Assembly: GCF_009601505.1 (NCBI RefSeq)
Contig: NZ_WITC01000066.1
Coordinates: 31,011-95,010 of the forward strand
Direction of reading: 5' to 3'
Source of the DNA: Sinorhizobium terangae
GTDB lineage: Bacteria; Pseudomonadota; Alphaproteobacteria; Rhizobiales; Rhizobiaceae
DNA length: 64,000 nucleotides
In this document: in pieces, positions 35,389 to 44,315 of the stretch
Position numbering within the stretch: the stretch's first letter is position 1
Layout: each line of letters opens with the position of its first letter
The notes under the pieces: model-generated
Databases searched by the model: none
What the model was told of the DNA's origin: nothing
What the model saw: only the letters and a program-made list of their open reading frames with translations
Position numbers and translations under genes: made by a program

Positions 35389-36921
35389 ATGGCCGGTAAC
35401 CATTCAGCCCCGAGCGGACCCGATCTCGCCCTCGGCATTGCGCTTGCCGATCTTCCCGATGGCGGCAAGCTGGTCGGCCATCGCGACGGCGAGCCTGTGC
35501 TTCTGGTGCGCCGCGGAGCAGAGATATTCGCCGTTACCGCCACCTGTTCGCACTATGGCGGACCGCTGGCCGACGGCCTCGTCGCCGACGACAGCGTCCG
35601 CTGCCCCTGGCATCACGCCTGCTTCGACCTGCGCACCGGGGAGGCGTTGCGCGCCCCGGCCCTGTCGCCGCTCGCCTGCTGGTCGGTCGAGCAGCGCGGT
35701 GACAGGATTTTCGTTGGCGAGAAGCGCAAGAAGCCGGCTCCGGCCCCGCGCGAAAGCGATGCCGGGGGCTCCCAGGAGAGGATCGTCATCGTCGGCGGTG
35801 GCGCGGCTGGGTTTGCCGCAGCAGAGAGACTGCGGCGCGAACAGTATCAGGGCGCCATCGTCGTGATCAGCGACGACGAGGCCCTGCCCGTCGACCGCCC
35901 CAACCTTTCGAAGGACTATCTCGCGGGCAAGGCTCCGGAGGACTGGATCCCGCTGCGCAAGGAAAGCTTTTATGCCAGGAACGGCATCGACCTGCGCCTC
36001 GCAACAAGGGTTGCCGATATCGATGTCGGTGCCCGCGAGGTCGTGCTCGGCGACGGGGCACGGGTCGCCTTCAACAAATTGCTGCTCGCGACCGGCGCCG
36101 AGCCGGTCCGCCTGAGCATACCCGGCGCGGACCAGCCGCATGTCCATACACTGCGCTCGCTTGCCGACAGCCGCAAGATCATCGCGCAGAGCGGCGCGGC
36201 GCAGCGCGCTGTCGTGCTCGGTGCCAGCTTCATCGGCCTCGAGGTTGCCGCCTCCCTTCGGACCCGCGGTGTCGAGGTCCATGTGGTGGCGCCCGAGGAA
36301 CGGCCGATGGAACGGGTGCTGGGCCCCGAGATGGGCGATTTCATCCGCGCGCTGCACGAGGAAAAAGGCGTCATCTTCCACCTTGGGGATACCGCGGCGA
36401 GCATCGGCGCGAGCGAGGTCGTTCTGAGCAGCGGCAGCACCCTGGCCGCCGACATGGTCGTCGCCGGCATCGGCGTGCGGCCCAGGGTCGACCTTGCCGA
36501 GAGAGCCGGTCTCGCCACCGACCGGGGCGTCCTCGTCGACGCCTATCTCGAGACCAGCGTGCCGGGAATATATGCGGCCGGCGATATCGCGCGGTGGCCC
36601 GACCCCCACAGCGGCGAGAGCATCAGGGTGGAGCACTGGGTGGTGGCGGAGCGGCAGGGCGCTGCCGCGGCGCTCAACATGCTCGGACACCGGAAGAGGT
36701 TCACGGACGTGCCGTTCTTCTGGAGCCAGCATTACGACGTTCCGATCAACTATGTCGGCCATGCGGAGGGATGGGACGCGATCGAGGTCGAGGGTGATGT
36801 TACCGCGAAGGACTGCCTCCTGCGCTACAAGCGCGGCGGACGCCTTCTGGCGGTTGCCACGATCTTCCGCGATGCCGAAAGCCTCGAGGCCGAACTGGCG
36901 ATGGAGCAGAGCAACGCCTAG
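35389..36921 (+). CDS. Rieske-domain/FAD-dependent pyridine nucleotide oxidoreductase (AIFM3-like)
   Basis: Fused protein of 510 residues. Residues about 10-110 form a Rieske [2Fe-2S] domain with 'CSHYGGPL' (C53, H55) and 'CPWHHACF' (C72, H75). Residues about 130-500 form a two-dinucleotide-fold reductase: FAD motif 'IVIVGGGAAGFAAAERL', NAD(P)H motif 'AVVLGASFIGLEVAASL', and the second FAD motif 'GIYAAGDIARWPD'. The C-terminal region ('RVEHWVVAERQGAAAALNML') matches ferredoxin-reductase-type flavoproteins such as putidaredoxin reductase. GGAGGAG precedes the ATG. It may pass electrons from NAD(P)H to a Rieske centre for an oxygenase or act in redox stress; no oxygenase gene is adjacent. Confidence 0.9.
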   Translation: MAGNHSAPSGPDLALGIALADLPDGGKLVGHRDGEPVLLVRRGAEIFAVTATCSHYGGPLADGLVADDSVRCPWHHACFDLRTGEALRAPALSPLACWSVEQRGDRIFVGEKRKKPAPAPRESDAGGSQERIVIVGGGAAGFAAAERLRREQYQGAIVVISDDEALPVDRPNLSKDYLAGKAPEDWIPLRKESFYARNGIDLRLATRVADIDVGAREVVLGDGARVAFNKLLLATGAEPVRLSIPGADQPHVHTLRSLADSRKIIAQSGAAQRAVVLGASFIGLEVAASLRTRGVEVHVVAPEERPMERVLGPEMGDFIRALHEEKGVIFHLGDTAASIGASEVVLSSGSTLAADMVVAGIGVRPRVDLAERAGLATDRGVLVDAYLETSVPGIYAAGDIARWPDPHSGESIRVEHWVVAERQGAAAALNMLGHRKRFTDVPFFWSQHYDVPINYVGHAEGWDAIEVEGDVTAKDCLLRYKRGGRLLAVATIFRDAESLEAELAMEQSNA

Positions 36922-37019
36922 ATCTTGATGGGATTACGGCGCATGCGTCTGCTTGACCGCGACTCCTATGCGCTCGCTATCTGTTACCGTTCCTCTGCCG
37001 CATTGATACGCGACGCGCC

Positions 37020-39050
37020 TTAGGCCTTTATCTTTCGAATCTCGTCGACGACCTCCGGGTTGGCCAGTGTCGAGATGTCACCGGCATCCTCATCGTTGGA
37101 GATCGCCCTGAGCACGCGCCGCATGATCTTTCCGGACCGGGTCTTCGGCATGTCGGGGACGATCACGACACGGCGCGGCCGAGCAATCGGCCCAATCTCA
37201 TGGACCACGGAATCCTCCACGCGCTTGCGAATGGCCCCGCTCGGCGCGAGACCGGGTTTCAGCGACACATAAAGGTCGGGCACCTTGCCCTTGATCTCGT
37301 CTCTGGCGGGGACGACCGCAGCCTCGGCGACCTCCTCCACCAACAGACTGGCGGACTCGATTTCCTTGGTGCCGAGCCGATGTCCAGCCACATTGATGAC
37401 GTCGTCTATGCGGCCGAGAATGCGATAGTAACCGTCGGCCGCCTGCAAGGCGCCGTCGCCGGCCATGTACGGCCAGTCGCGCCAGTCAAGGCTCTTCCTG
37501 TCCTTGCAGTAACGCGCGTAATATTGTTCGACGAAGCGATCCGGATCCCTCCAGATCGTCTGAAAACCGCCCGGCCAGGGGTTCTGGATACAGATGTTTC
37601 CGGCACGGCCCGAGCGCGGCGGAATTTCGTTGCCAAGTTCGTCATAGATGATCGGATGAATGCCTGGAACGGCCGGTCCTGCACTTCCCGGCTTCATCGG
37701 GTGGAGGGCCGGAACCGTGCTGCAGAGGAAGCCGCCATTCTCCGTTTGCCACCAGGTGTCGACGATCACCGCCTCGCCCTTCCCCACGACGTCGTAGTAC
37801 CACCGCCAAACCGCCGGCTCGATGGGCTCGCCGACGGTCGTCATATGCTTGAAGTGGTGATCGTATTTCCGCGGCTCGTCGGGGCCTGCGCGCCGCAGCG
37901 CGCGTATCGCCGTCGGCGAAGTGTGAAAGATGTTGACGCCGAGTTCTTCCGCAATGCGCCAGGGACGTCCGGCGTCGGGATAGGTGGGAAGGCCCTCGAA
38001 CACGACCGAAGAGGCGGCGAGCGCCAGCGGGCCGTAGACGATATAGGAATGGCCGGTGATCCAGCCAATATCGGCCATGCACCAGTAGACATCCTCCGGA
38101 TGGATGTCCTGAATGTATTTCGACGTCCCCGCGACATAGGACAGATATCCGCCCGTGCTGTGCTGACAGCCCTTCGGCTTGCCAGTAGTGCCGCTGGTGT
38201 ACATCAGGAACAGCGGATCCTCGGCCGGCATCTCGACCGGTTCGATCTTGCGGTGCCGGTAACCGGACAACACCTCGTTCACGATGAAATCGCGACCCTC
38301 AACCAAGGGCGTTGGACTGGAGTATCTGCCCGGGTGCCTTTGCCACACCAGCACCTTGTCGACCGACAAGCCCTCCTTTTTTGCCTCGCTGACAGCGACA
38401 TCCGCCTTTTGCTTATGATCGAGAAACTGGCCGCCACGGTAATAGCCATCCATCGTGATCAGCACATGGCTCTCGGCATCGACAATGCGGTCTGCCGTCG
38501 CCTTTCCACTGAAGCCGCTGAACACCTGCGAGTGAATGACGCCGAGCCTGGCGCAAGCGAGCATGGTGATCGGAAGCTCGGCCACCATCGGCATGTGCAG
38601 CGTCACTCGATCGCCCTGTTTCAGCCCGCAGAAGTCCCGCAGCAGCGCCGCTACCTCGTTCACGCGCACGTAGAGTTCCTGGTAGGTGACGTGCTGGATT
38701 GCTTCCTGCTCCGCTTCGGGGACAAAGTGGATTGCAGTCTTGTTCTTGTGCTTGGCGAGGTGGCGATCGATGCAGTTGTAGCTCGCGTTGATCTTGCCGC
38801 CGACGAACCATCTCCAGAACGGCGGTTTGCCTGTGTCAAGCGTGATGTCCCAAGGTCTGTACCAATCAAGAAGATCGGCGTACTCCTTGAAGCAATCAGG
38901 GAAGTTGTCGAGGCTGAAGCGTTCCAGGACCCTTTTGTCGGTCAGGTTCGCCTGCGCGATGAATTTCTCGGATGGTTTGACGTAATCCTCTTCCTGCCAG
39001 TGGACGGCGATCTCGGCCTCCGACACGTCTGCGGCTCTTTCCTGTGACAT
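37020..39050 (-). CDS. acs: Acetyl-CoA synthetase (AMP-forming)
   Basis: Adenylate-forming enzyme of 676 residues, slightly longer than the typical 650. It converts acetate, ATP and CoA to acetyl-CoA. Signatures are the P-loop 'LFLMYTSGTTGKPKGCQHST', 'WCMADIGWITGHSYIVYGPL', 'VDTWWQTENGGFLCS', 'YMAGDGALQAADGYYRILGR' and the C-terminal catalytic lysine in 'PKTRSGKIMRRVLRAI', which is also the usual site of regulatory acetylation. GGGAGG precedes the ATG at 39050. It is monocistronic here. It may feed acetate carbon into metabolism; there is no direct operon link to the neighbouring one-carbon genes. Confidence 0.93.
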   Translation of the reverse strand: MSQERAADVSEAEIAVHWQEEDYVKPSEKFIAQANLTDKRVLERFSLDNFPDCFKEYADLLDWYRPWDITLDTGKPPFWRWFVGGKINASYNCIDRHLAKHKNKTAIHFVPEAEQEAIQHVTYQELYVRVNEVAALLRDFCGLKQGDRVTLHMPMVAELPITMLACARLGVIHSQVFSGFSGKATADRIVDAESHVLITMDGYYRGGQFLDHKQKADVAVSEAKKEGLSVDKVLVWQRHPGRYSSPTPLVEGRDFIVNEVLSGYRHRKIEPVEMPAEDPLFLMYTSGTTGKPKGCQHSTGGYLSYVAGTSKYIQDIHPEDVYWCMADIGWITGHSYIVYGPLALAASSVVFEGLPTYPDAGRPWRIAEELGVNIFHTSPTAIRALRRAGPDEPRKYDHHFKHMTTVGEPIEPAVWRWYYDVVGKGEAVIVDTWWQTENGGFLCSTVPALHPMKPGSAGPAVPGIHPIIYDELGNEIPPRSGRAGNICIQNPWPGGFQTIWRDPDRFVEQYYARYCKDRKSLDWRDWPYMAGDGALQAADGYYRILGRIDDVINVAGHRLGTKEIESASLLVEEVAEAAVVPARDEIKGKVPDLYVSLKPGLAPSGAIRKRVEDSVVHEIGPIARPRRVVIVPDMPKTRSGKIMRRVLRAISNDEDAGDISTLANPEVVDEIRKIKA

Positions 39051-39316
39051 AGGCTGCCTCCCAGGTCATTCCTATCGCTTGTGGGCGCCGTGGATCCCAA
39101 GCGAAATCCTAAGGATAGCACCTGTGAGCCAGCACCGAAAGGCTGGCGCCGGTCGCCCAGCGCGATACCGTTCAGTATCGTAATTCGCGCGAGGGACATC
39201 TGCGGCTCGTTCGCAGCCTGCCGGCCGAGGGAAATTCGATGGTGCATGTGAGTACTGCGCGATAGGCTGCAAAAGGTCGTTACGGCGCGAACAGCAGCAC
39301 AAGCTGGAGGCATCCG

Positions 39317-40438
39317 ATGGCGCGGTCACTTGAGAACGGTCTGCATATGCAGCTCTTCCTTTGCGGTGACGTCATGACCGGACGGGGCATCGACCAGGTG
39401 CTGCCCGTTCCGTGCGATCCGGTTCTGCATGAGGGCTATTGTAAATCAGCGCGTGACTACATCCGCCTTGCGGAACAAGCGCACGGGCCGATCCCGCGGC
39501 CGGCGGCGCCAGCCTATATCTGGGGGGTGGCGTTGAATGAACTCGATCGCGCGAGCCCGGATGTTCGCATCGTCAATCTCGAGACGGCAATAACCCGCAG
39601 CAACGATTATGTCCCGAAGGGCATCAACTATCGAATGAGCCCCGAAAACGCTTCCTGCCTGGTCGTTGGCGGAGTTGACTGTTGCGTCCTTGCCAATAAC
39701 CACGTTCTTGATTGGGGACATGCCGGCTTACTCGACACTTTGGCGGTCTTGGACCGCCTGCAGATCAAGACGGCCGGCGCCGGACACGACTTGGCCGAAG
39801 CAAGTGCGCCGGCCGTCCTTGAAACGGGTAAGAGAGGACGCGTGCTCGTCTTTGCGCTCGCCGCTCCGACGGCCGGGACCCCACCTAGCTGGGCCGCGAC
39901 AGGGAACAGGGCAGGCGTGAATTTTCTGCCGGATCTTACCCCGACCAGCGCCAGTCGCGTTGCTGATCATATCGTGAAGATGAAGCGGCCACGGGATGTG
40001 GTGGTCGCGTCGATTCATTGGGGCCCCAACTGGGGGGATGACATCCCCGATGCTCAGCGGCAATTTGCGCATGCACTAATTGACGAAGCCGACGTGTCGA
40101 TCGTGCACGGACACTCATCGCACCACGCCAAGGCAATCGAAGTCTATCGCAACCGCCTCCTCCTTTATGGCTGCGGCGATTTCCTCAATGACTATGAAGG
40201 AATTAGGGGGTACGAGGAGTTTCGGAGCGACCTGCGTCTGATGTATTTTGCTGGCGTCAACCCGGCAAATGGCGAGCTCTCGGCGCTTGAAATCGCCCCC
40301 CTCCGGGCGCATCGCTTCAGTCTCGCCTATCCATCCAGAACGGACGTTGAATGGGTCGCGGAAGTGCTCAACCGGAACAGCCGGCGGTTTGGTACTGGCG
40401 TGCGACAGGCGTCGGGCTGGCGGCTTTCCTTGTCGTGA
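39317..40438 (+). CDS. CapA-family metallophosphoesterase-like protein
   Basis: Protein of 373 residues of the PGA_cap (CapA/PgsA) superfamily, which has a calcineurin-like fold. Seen are 'LFLCGDVMTGRGIDQVL', 'VRIVNLETAITRS', 'CVLANNHVLDWGHAGLLDTL', 'VVVASIHWGPNW' and 'DVSIVHGHSSHHAKAIEVYR', corresponding to the metal-binding D, NLE, NNH, H and HGH blocks. GGAGG lies six bases before the ATG. No signal peptide, and no CapB/CapC partners are nearby, so poly-gamma-glutamate synthesis is not implied. It is probably a cytoplasmic hydrolase of unknown substrate, convergent with pqqE. Confidence 0.87.
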   Translation: MARSLENGLHMQLFLCGDVMTGRGIDQVLPVPCDPVLHEGYCKSARDYIRLAEQAHGPIPRPAAPAYIWGVALNELDRASPDVRIVNLETAITRSNDYVPKGINYRMSPENASCLVVGGVDCCVLANNHVLDWGHAGLLDTLAVLDRLQIKTAGAGHDLAEASAPAVLETGKRGRVLVFALAAPTAGTPPSWAATGNRAGVNFLPDLTPTSASRVADHIVKMKRPRDVVVASIHWGPNWGDDIPDAQRQFAHALIDEADVSIVHGHSSHHAKAIEVYRNRLLLYGCGDFLNDYEGIRGYEEFRSDLRLMYFAGVNPANGELSALEIAPLRAHRFSLAYPSRTDVEWVAEVLNRNSRRFGTGVRQASGWRLSLS

Positions 40439-40515
40439 TCGAGCGCAAGCTTCAGGACACCGACCAGTTCATCCGAGTGGGGCAAATCAGAGCCCATTCC
40501 GGACATGAATGAGCG

Positions 40516-41643
40516 CTACCGTCCGCGGTAGCTCCAGGCAGTGGCCGGTGACATCGCCGAAAGCCGTTCGGTTTCGCGCGTCAACCGTTCGCGAAGCGGC
40601 GATCGGATGCAAACCGGATCCGTTGTGCTCGCGTCGCCGGCAAGCGCCATTGCCTGGCAACGGCAGCCGCCGAAGTCGACCTGCTTGCGCTCGCAGTTGC
40701 GGCAGAGTTCCGGCATCCAGTCTTCGCCCCGATAGGCGTTGAAGGCGTCGCTCTCGTACCAGATCTTGGAAAGCGTGTCTTCGCGGACGGTCTTGAAGGT
40801 GAGGCTCGGGATCGTTTCGGCCGCGTGGCACGGAAGCACCCGGCCGGAGGGCGTGACGTTCAGGCCGACGCGGCCCCAGCCGCCCATGCACGCCTTCGGG
40901 TATTTCGAATAATAGTCGGCCGGCACATAGTCGATCACCAGGATGCCCTGATATTTTTCCCGTGCCGCAGAGACGGTTCGCGTGGCGTGCTCGACTTGTT
41001 CGCGCGTCGGCAGCAGCGCCGCCTTGTTGCGCTCGGCCCAGCCATGAAACTGCACGGTCGCGATCTCCACCCGCCGCGCCCCAAGCTGGATCGCCAGCTC
41101 GATCATACCGTCGATCTCGCCCATGTTCTGCCTGTGGCAGACAGCATTAACTGTCAACGGGATGCCGGCGCCCGCCACCCAGTTTGCGACGGCCATCTTT
41201 CGTTCATGGCCACCTTTGTAGCCGCCGATCCGATCAGCGCTTTCGGGGGAAACACCCTGGATCGACAACTGAATGTGGTCGAGACCGGCCGCGGCGAGGT
41301 CATTGATTCTGGTCTCGGTCAAGCCGACACCCGACGTGATCAGATTGGTGTAAAGCCCCAGCGAACCCGCCGCTCGCGTCAGTTCAACGAGATCCCGTCG
41401 CGCCGCCGGCTCCCCGCCGGACAAGTGCAGATGCAGCACGCCGAGATCCACCGCCTGGCTGAATACGTCGATCCATTCCTCGGTCGACAACTCCTCGTCC
41501 CCCGGTGTCAGGGCGATCGGGTTGGAGCAGTAGGGACAGGCCAACGGACAGCGATGCGTCAGCTCCGCCAGCATCGCCATCGGCGGCGGCACGCGCGCTA
41601 CGGGGGACGCGGAATGGTTTGTCGAGGCGAGGGCGCTGCTCAT
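40516..41643 (-). CDS. pqqE: PQQ biosynthesis radical SAM enzyme PqqE
   Basis: Radical SAM/SPASM protein of 375 residues that forms the Glu-Tyr carbon-carbon cross-link in PqqA, the first step of PQQ synthesis. The [4Fe-4S]-SAM motif is 'HRCPLACPYCSNP' (C32, C36, C39). The C-terminal SPASM cysteines are in 'CMGGWG', 'LPCHAAETI', 'LCRNCERKQVDFGGCRC'. Its start overlaps the stop of pqqD by four bases. A seven-base-pair hairpin (40515-40521 with 40526-40532) spans the stop codon and may end the operon. Confidence 0.96.
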   Translation of the reverse strand: MSSALASTNHSASPVARVPPPMAMLAELTHRCPLACPYCSNPIALTPGDEELSTEEWIDVFSQAVDLGVLHLHLSGGEPAARRDLVELTRAAGSLGLYTNLITSGVGLTETRINDLAAAGLDHIQLSIQGVSPESADRIGGYKGGHERKMAVANWVAGAGIPLTVNAVCHRQNMGEIDGMIELAIQLGARRVEIATVQFHGWAERNKAALLPTREQVEHATRTVSAAREKYQGILVIDYVPADYYSKYPKACMGGWGRVGLNVTPSGRVLPCHAAETIPSLTFKTVREDTLSKIWYESDAFNAYRGEDWMPELCRNCERKQVDFGGCRCQAMALAGDASTTDPVCIRSPLRERLTRETERLSAMSPATAWSYRGR

Positions 41644-41951
41644 GCGACGATCTCCAGCAGGCGGCGATTGGCGAGTTCCTCGACGAAAGCCCTGACGTCA
41701 CTAGCGATCTCGGCAGCGGGAGCGTCGAACTTTTGGGCAAAATCGTCGACGATCCGGTCGAGGCTCCGCTCACCGTCAAGCGCTTGCACGATCGCGACGG
41801 CGATATCGTCGAGAGCCATCGCCCGCTCCGGTGCCAAGAGCACCGTCTGGCCGCGAACCGGGTCCTCGTGCAGCCGCACGCCGCGTGCCAGCTTGACGAC
41901 GCTCGCCCCTGAAATCCTGGTCCCTGAATTCATCGCCGCATCGGCGCTCAT
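41640..41951 (-). CDS. pqqD: PQQ biosynthesis peptide chaperone PqqD
   Basis: Protein of 103 residues from the ATG at 41951. It binds the PqqA peptide and presents it to PqqE (RiPP recognition element fold). Family features are 'KLARGVRLHEDPVRGQTVLL', 'APERAMALDDIAVAIVQALDG', 'SLDRIVDDFAQKFD' and 'DVRAFVEELANRRLLEIV'. The gene overlaps pqqC and pqqE by four bases each (ATGA), indicating strict translational coupling. A much longer open frame reaches upstream to 42752, but that part only shadows pqqC in another frame. Confidence 0.94.
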   Translation of the reverse strand: MSADAAMNSGTRISGASVVKLARGVRLHEDPVRGQTVLLAPERAMALDDIAVAIVQALDGERSLDRIVDDFAQKFDAPAAEIASDVRAFVEELANRRLLEIVA

Positions 41952-42718
41952 TCCGCCGCCTCCCTGGGCGTCTTCGCGCCGACGACACCTTGCTCTCCGT
42001 CCCAGCCGCCCGGCGGGATGAGGCCGGGCGTCACATAGGCGGAGTAAAGCGCGTCGAGCTGCGACCACAGAACGTCCGTCTTGAAGGTGAGCGCCGCGGC
42101 GGCGGCATCCTGCTTTTCCGCCGTGTCGGCGTGATCGAGCACATAAGAAAGACCGAATTCGACGTCGTGTGGCGCCTCCGTCAATCTTTGCCGAAAGTAG
42201 GCGAGTGCCGCATCGTCCGCGAACGCATAATGCTGCAGAAGCCCGGCAATGCGCTCCGAGTGAATCTTCGGCGCAAAAAGCTCGGTCAGAGAGGCGGCCA
42301 CCGCCTCGACAAGGGGCTTCTCCCGCACGAACGACACATAGGCATCGACGGCAAATCGGGTCGCAGGCAGGACGCCCCGCGTCGAGGCGACATAGGCGGG
42401 GTCGAGGCCGACCGCTTCCGCGAGACGCAGCCAGCGGCGGATGCCGCCGCCTTCGTCGATACCGCCGTCGTGGTCTTCGATCCGGGAGCGCCAGGCCCGG
42501 CGCAGGTCCGGGTCGTCGCAGCGCGACAGGAAGGCGGCGTCCTTCATCGGAATGCGGCTCTGGTAATAGTAGCGGTTGATCACCCAGGCGCGGACCTGCG
42601 CCATCGTTGCGCGGCCGCCGTGGAGCATCGCGTGGAAAGGATGCTTGTCGTGATAGCGCTCCTCGCCGATCGCCAGAAGGCGCGCATGAAAAGCTTCTCT
42701 GCCAGTTGCCGTCGTCAC
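41948..42718 (-). CDS. pqqC: Pyrroloquinoline-quinone synthase PqqC
   Basis: Cofactor-free oxidase of 256 residues catalysing the last step, ring closure and eight-electron oxidation to PQQ. Signatures are 'KHPFHAMLHGGRATMAQVRA', 'WVINRYYYQSRIPMKDAAFL', 'RIEDHDGGIDEGGGIRRWL', 'PLVEAVAASLTELFAPKIHS' and 'HDVEFGLSYVLDHADT'. It overlaps pqqB and pqqD by four bases each. Length is normal for the family (about 250). Confidence 0.96.
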   Translation of the reverse strand: MTTATGREAFHARLLAIGEERYHDKHPFHAMLHGGRATMAQVRAWVINRYYYQSRIPMKDAAFLSRCDDPDLRRAWRSRIEDHDGGIDEGGGIRRWLRLAEAVGLDPAYVASTRGVLPATRFAVDAYVSFVREKPLVEAVAASLTELFAPKIHSERIAGLLQHYAFADDAALAYFRQRLTEAPHDVEFGLSYVLDHADTAEKQDAAAAALTFKTDVLWSQLDALYSAYVTPGLIPPGGWDGEQGVVGAKTPREAAE

Positions 42719-43638
42719 AGGCTGACCTCCATGCCGTCGAACCCGACTTCAAAGCCGCGGCTTTCCACCGCTGTGCGCTCGGGGCCAGGCCGCCAGATCG
42801 GGTTCGTGTTGTTGATGTGGATATAGACCTTTCGACGAATGTTCAGGCCATCGAGTATGTCGAGGCTGCCGCCCTCGCCGCTGATCGGCATGTGGCCCAT
42901 TCTGCGGCCCGTCTTGCGTCCCGTACCGGTCGCGATCATCTCACGGTCGGTAAAGAGCGTGCCGTCGAAGAACAGAGCGTCGGCATCCGCGAGGCGCGCG
43001 CCGAGACCGGCATTCATCACGCCACAGCCGGGAATATAATAAACGCGCTTGCTGCCGGCTTTAAGCTCGATCCCCACCGTGTTTTCGCCCTCGACGTTCA
43101 GATCCGGCTCGTCCTCTTCGAGGAACAGCGGGACCTTGCCGGGAACAGTGAAGAGCCGCGCCTCGAGGTCGGGAAGCGGAAAGAAAGCTTCTTCGATCTC
43201 GACGCTCCTCCTTGAAACCAGCTCCGGATCGAGCACGCGGAAGACCGGATTCTCGGCGATGATCTCGCCGACCGAACAGGTGGAAAACACCGTGAACGGC
43301 TGCTTTTCCCTGAGCACAAGCAGTCCCGCCAGATGATCGATGTCGCCGTTGGTCAGTACGACGCTCTTGATCGGACTGTGACGCAGCCGGCGCGGCTGCA
43401 GCAGACGATTGTGCTCAATCTGCTGGCGGATGTCCGGAGAGGCATTGAAGACGGCCCAGGCCTCGCCATCGAGGCTGACGGCAAGCGATGATTGGGTCTG
43501 TGGCTTGAGGGCGGAGCCCGGATCGCGCGCCATCGTGCAGTTCAGGCAGCCGCAATTCCACTGCGGAAGGCCGCCGCCGGCGGCGGACCCCAGAACGATG
43601 ATGCGAACATCGGATGATTTCTTCACCGGAATACCCAA
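42715..43638 (-). CDS. pqqB: PQQ biosynthesis protein PqqB
   Basis: Metallo-beta-lactamase-fold protein of 307 residues, a hydroxylase acting on the cross-linked Glu-Tyr intermediate. Signatures are 'VLGSAAGGGLPQWNCGCLNC', 'SLAVSLDGEAWAVFNASPDI', 'VVLTNGDIDHLAGLLVLRE', 'YIPGCGVMNAGLG', 'FFDGTLFTDREMI' and 'GHMPISGEGGSLDIL'. The normal HxHxDH appears as 'NGDIDH', as is usual in PqqB. Its start is 215 bases after the pqqA stop, an unusually long gap filled by a palindromic mosaic element. Confidence 0.95.
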   Translation of the reverse strand: MGIPVKKSSDVRIIVLGSAAGGGLPQWNCGCLNCTMARDPGSALKPQTQSSLAVSLDGEAWAVFNASPDIRQQIEHNRLLQPRRLRHSPIKSVVLTNGDIDHLAGLLVLREKQPFTVFSTCSVGEIIAENPVFRVLDPELVSRRSVEIEEAFFPLPDLEARLFTVPGKVPLFLEEDEPDLNVEGENTVGIELKAGSKRVYYIPGCGVMNAGLGARLADADALFFDGTLFTDREMIATGTGRKTGRRMGHMPISGEGGSLDILDGLNIRRKVYIHINNTNPIWRPGPERTAVESRGFEVGFDGMEVSL

Positions 43639-43710
43639 AGAGCTGCGGGCCGATCCTCGTAGGGCCGCGTCTCACAGCGCCGCGTGTCTTTATGAGATGC
43701 GCAAAGGTCG

Positions 43711-43823
43711 CCTCAAACCGATCCCGATTCGAGGAATCATGCAGTAGAGCGGGATGAGAAAACGTGTCGCGCTTTCCGCCGGTATCCCGCTCCAACTTTT
43801 TGGAATGGATCACGGTCGTGATC
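43711..43823. repeat. Rhizobial mosaic/palindromic intergenic element between pqqA and pqqB
   Basis: Three inverted repeats follow one another: CCTCAAACCG (43711-43720) with CGATTCGAGG (43725-43734), imperfect; GAGCGGGAT (43747-43755) with ATCCCGCTC (43784-43792), perfect; GATCACG (43808-43814) with CGTGATC (43817-43823), perfect. From memory the composition resembles the RIME/ABC-type mosaic elements of Sinorhizobium. In the pqqA-pqqB transcript it would fold strongly and could lower pqqB expression relative to pqqA or stabilise the pqqA mRNA. Confidence 0.65.
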
Positions 43824-43853
43824 TTGCGTCGACCCGACCGGAATCATCGCGAC

Positions 43854-43949
43854 CTAGAACAGGATCGGCTCATCCCCGTCCGCGGGAGCGTAGCGGGTGA
43901 TTTCCATCGCGCAGCTGACTTCAATGAATTTCGGTTTATGCCAGGACAT
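43854..43949 (-). CDS. pqqA: PQQ precursor peptide PqqA
   Basis: Tiny gene of 31 codons plus TAG, found by reading the minus strand upstream of pqqB. The ATG at 43949 is preceded by GGAGGAG. The peptide begins MSWHKPKFIEVSC and contains the diagnostic E-x3-Y pair (E16 and Y20 in 'AMEITRY') whose side chains become PQQ, then 'APADGDEPILF'. Length is within the family range (23-39). It should be the most highly translated gene of the operon, with the promoter in 43950-44315. PqqF protease is not in the window. Confidence 0.95.
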   Translation of the reverse strand: MSWHKPKFIEVSCAMEITRYAPADGDEPILF

Positions 43950-44315
43950 GTCTCCTCCATTCGTCCAGATCTGTGTGCCGCCCCGCATTACCGGCGCCTC
44001 GCAACCGGGCCGAACACGAAACAAGCGTTGCTCTCAGAGCGCCGCTTGGGTGAAGAGTCGGAGCGGTCTGTCGCCGCACCGACATGCCCGGCGTCGCCGT
44101 CGCCGGGTTTTGCAACCGCTATCGGTCCACGTCGGACCTGACTGCGGCGGTTACGGGTGATCCGTGCGAGGGTCCTCCGCCCTCTATGTTGAATGGTATC
44201 AACCGTTCAGTGGCCTCACAATTAAGACCAAGGTGGCGGTCGACACCGCGTTTTCCTGCCGCGCGACGGCGAACATTGTGCGTTCCGTCGACTGATCTGC
44301 CGGAGCGCTACCGGC
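43950..44315. promoter_or_regulatory. pqqA upstream region
   Basis: 366 bases between pqqA and the end of cbbR, both on the minus strand. No gene was seen on either strand. It should carry the pqq operon promoter and the cbbR terminator, but no sigma boxes or strong hairpin with a T-run could be assigned. Confidence 0.45.

Noticed and set aside
37200..39047. A 615-codon plus-strand frame opposite acetyl-CoA synthetase
   Set aside because: The minus strand has unmistakable acetyl-CoA synthetase motifs along its whole length; the plus-strand product resembles nothing.
39317..40438. Poly-gamma-glutamate capsule synthesis from the CapA-like gene
   Set aside because: CapB and CapC partners are absent and the protein lacks a membrane anchor, so only a metallophosphoesterase-like role is supported.
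40825..42021. A 398-codon plus-strand frame across pqqE, pqqD and pqqC
   Set aside because: It is antisense to three clearly identified, overlapping pqq genes.
41952..42752. N-terminal extension of the pqqD frame to give a 370-residue protein
   Set aside because: Only the last 103 residues match PqqD; the extension is an alternative frame of pqqC, and the ATG at 41951 makes the canonical four-base overlap.
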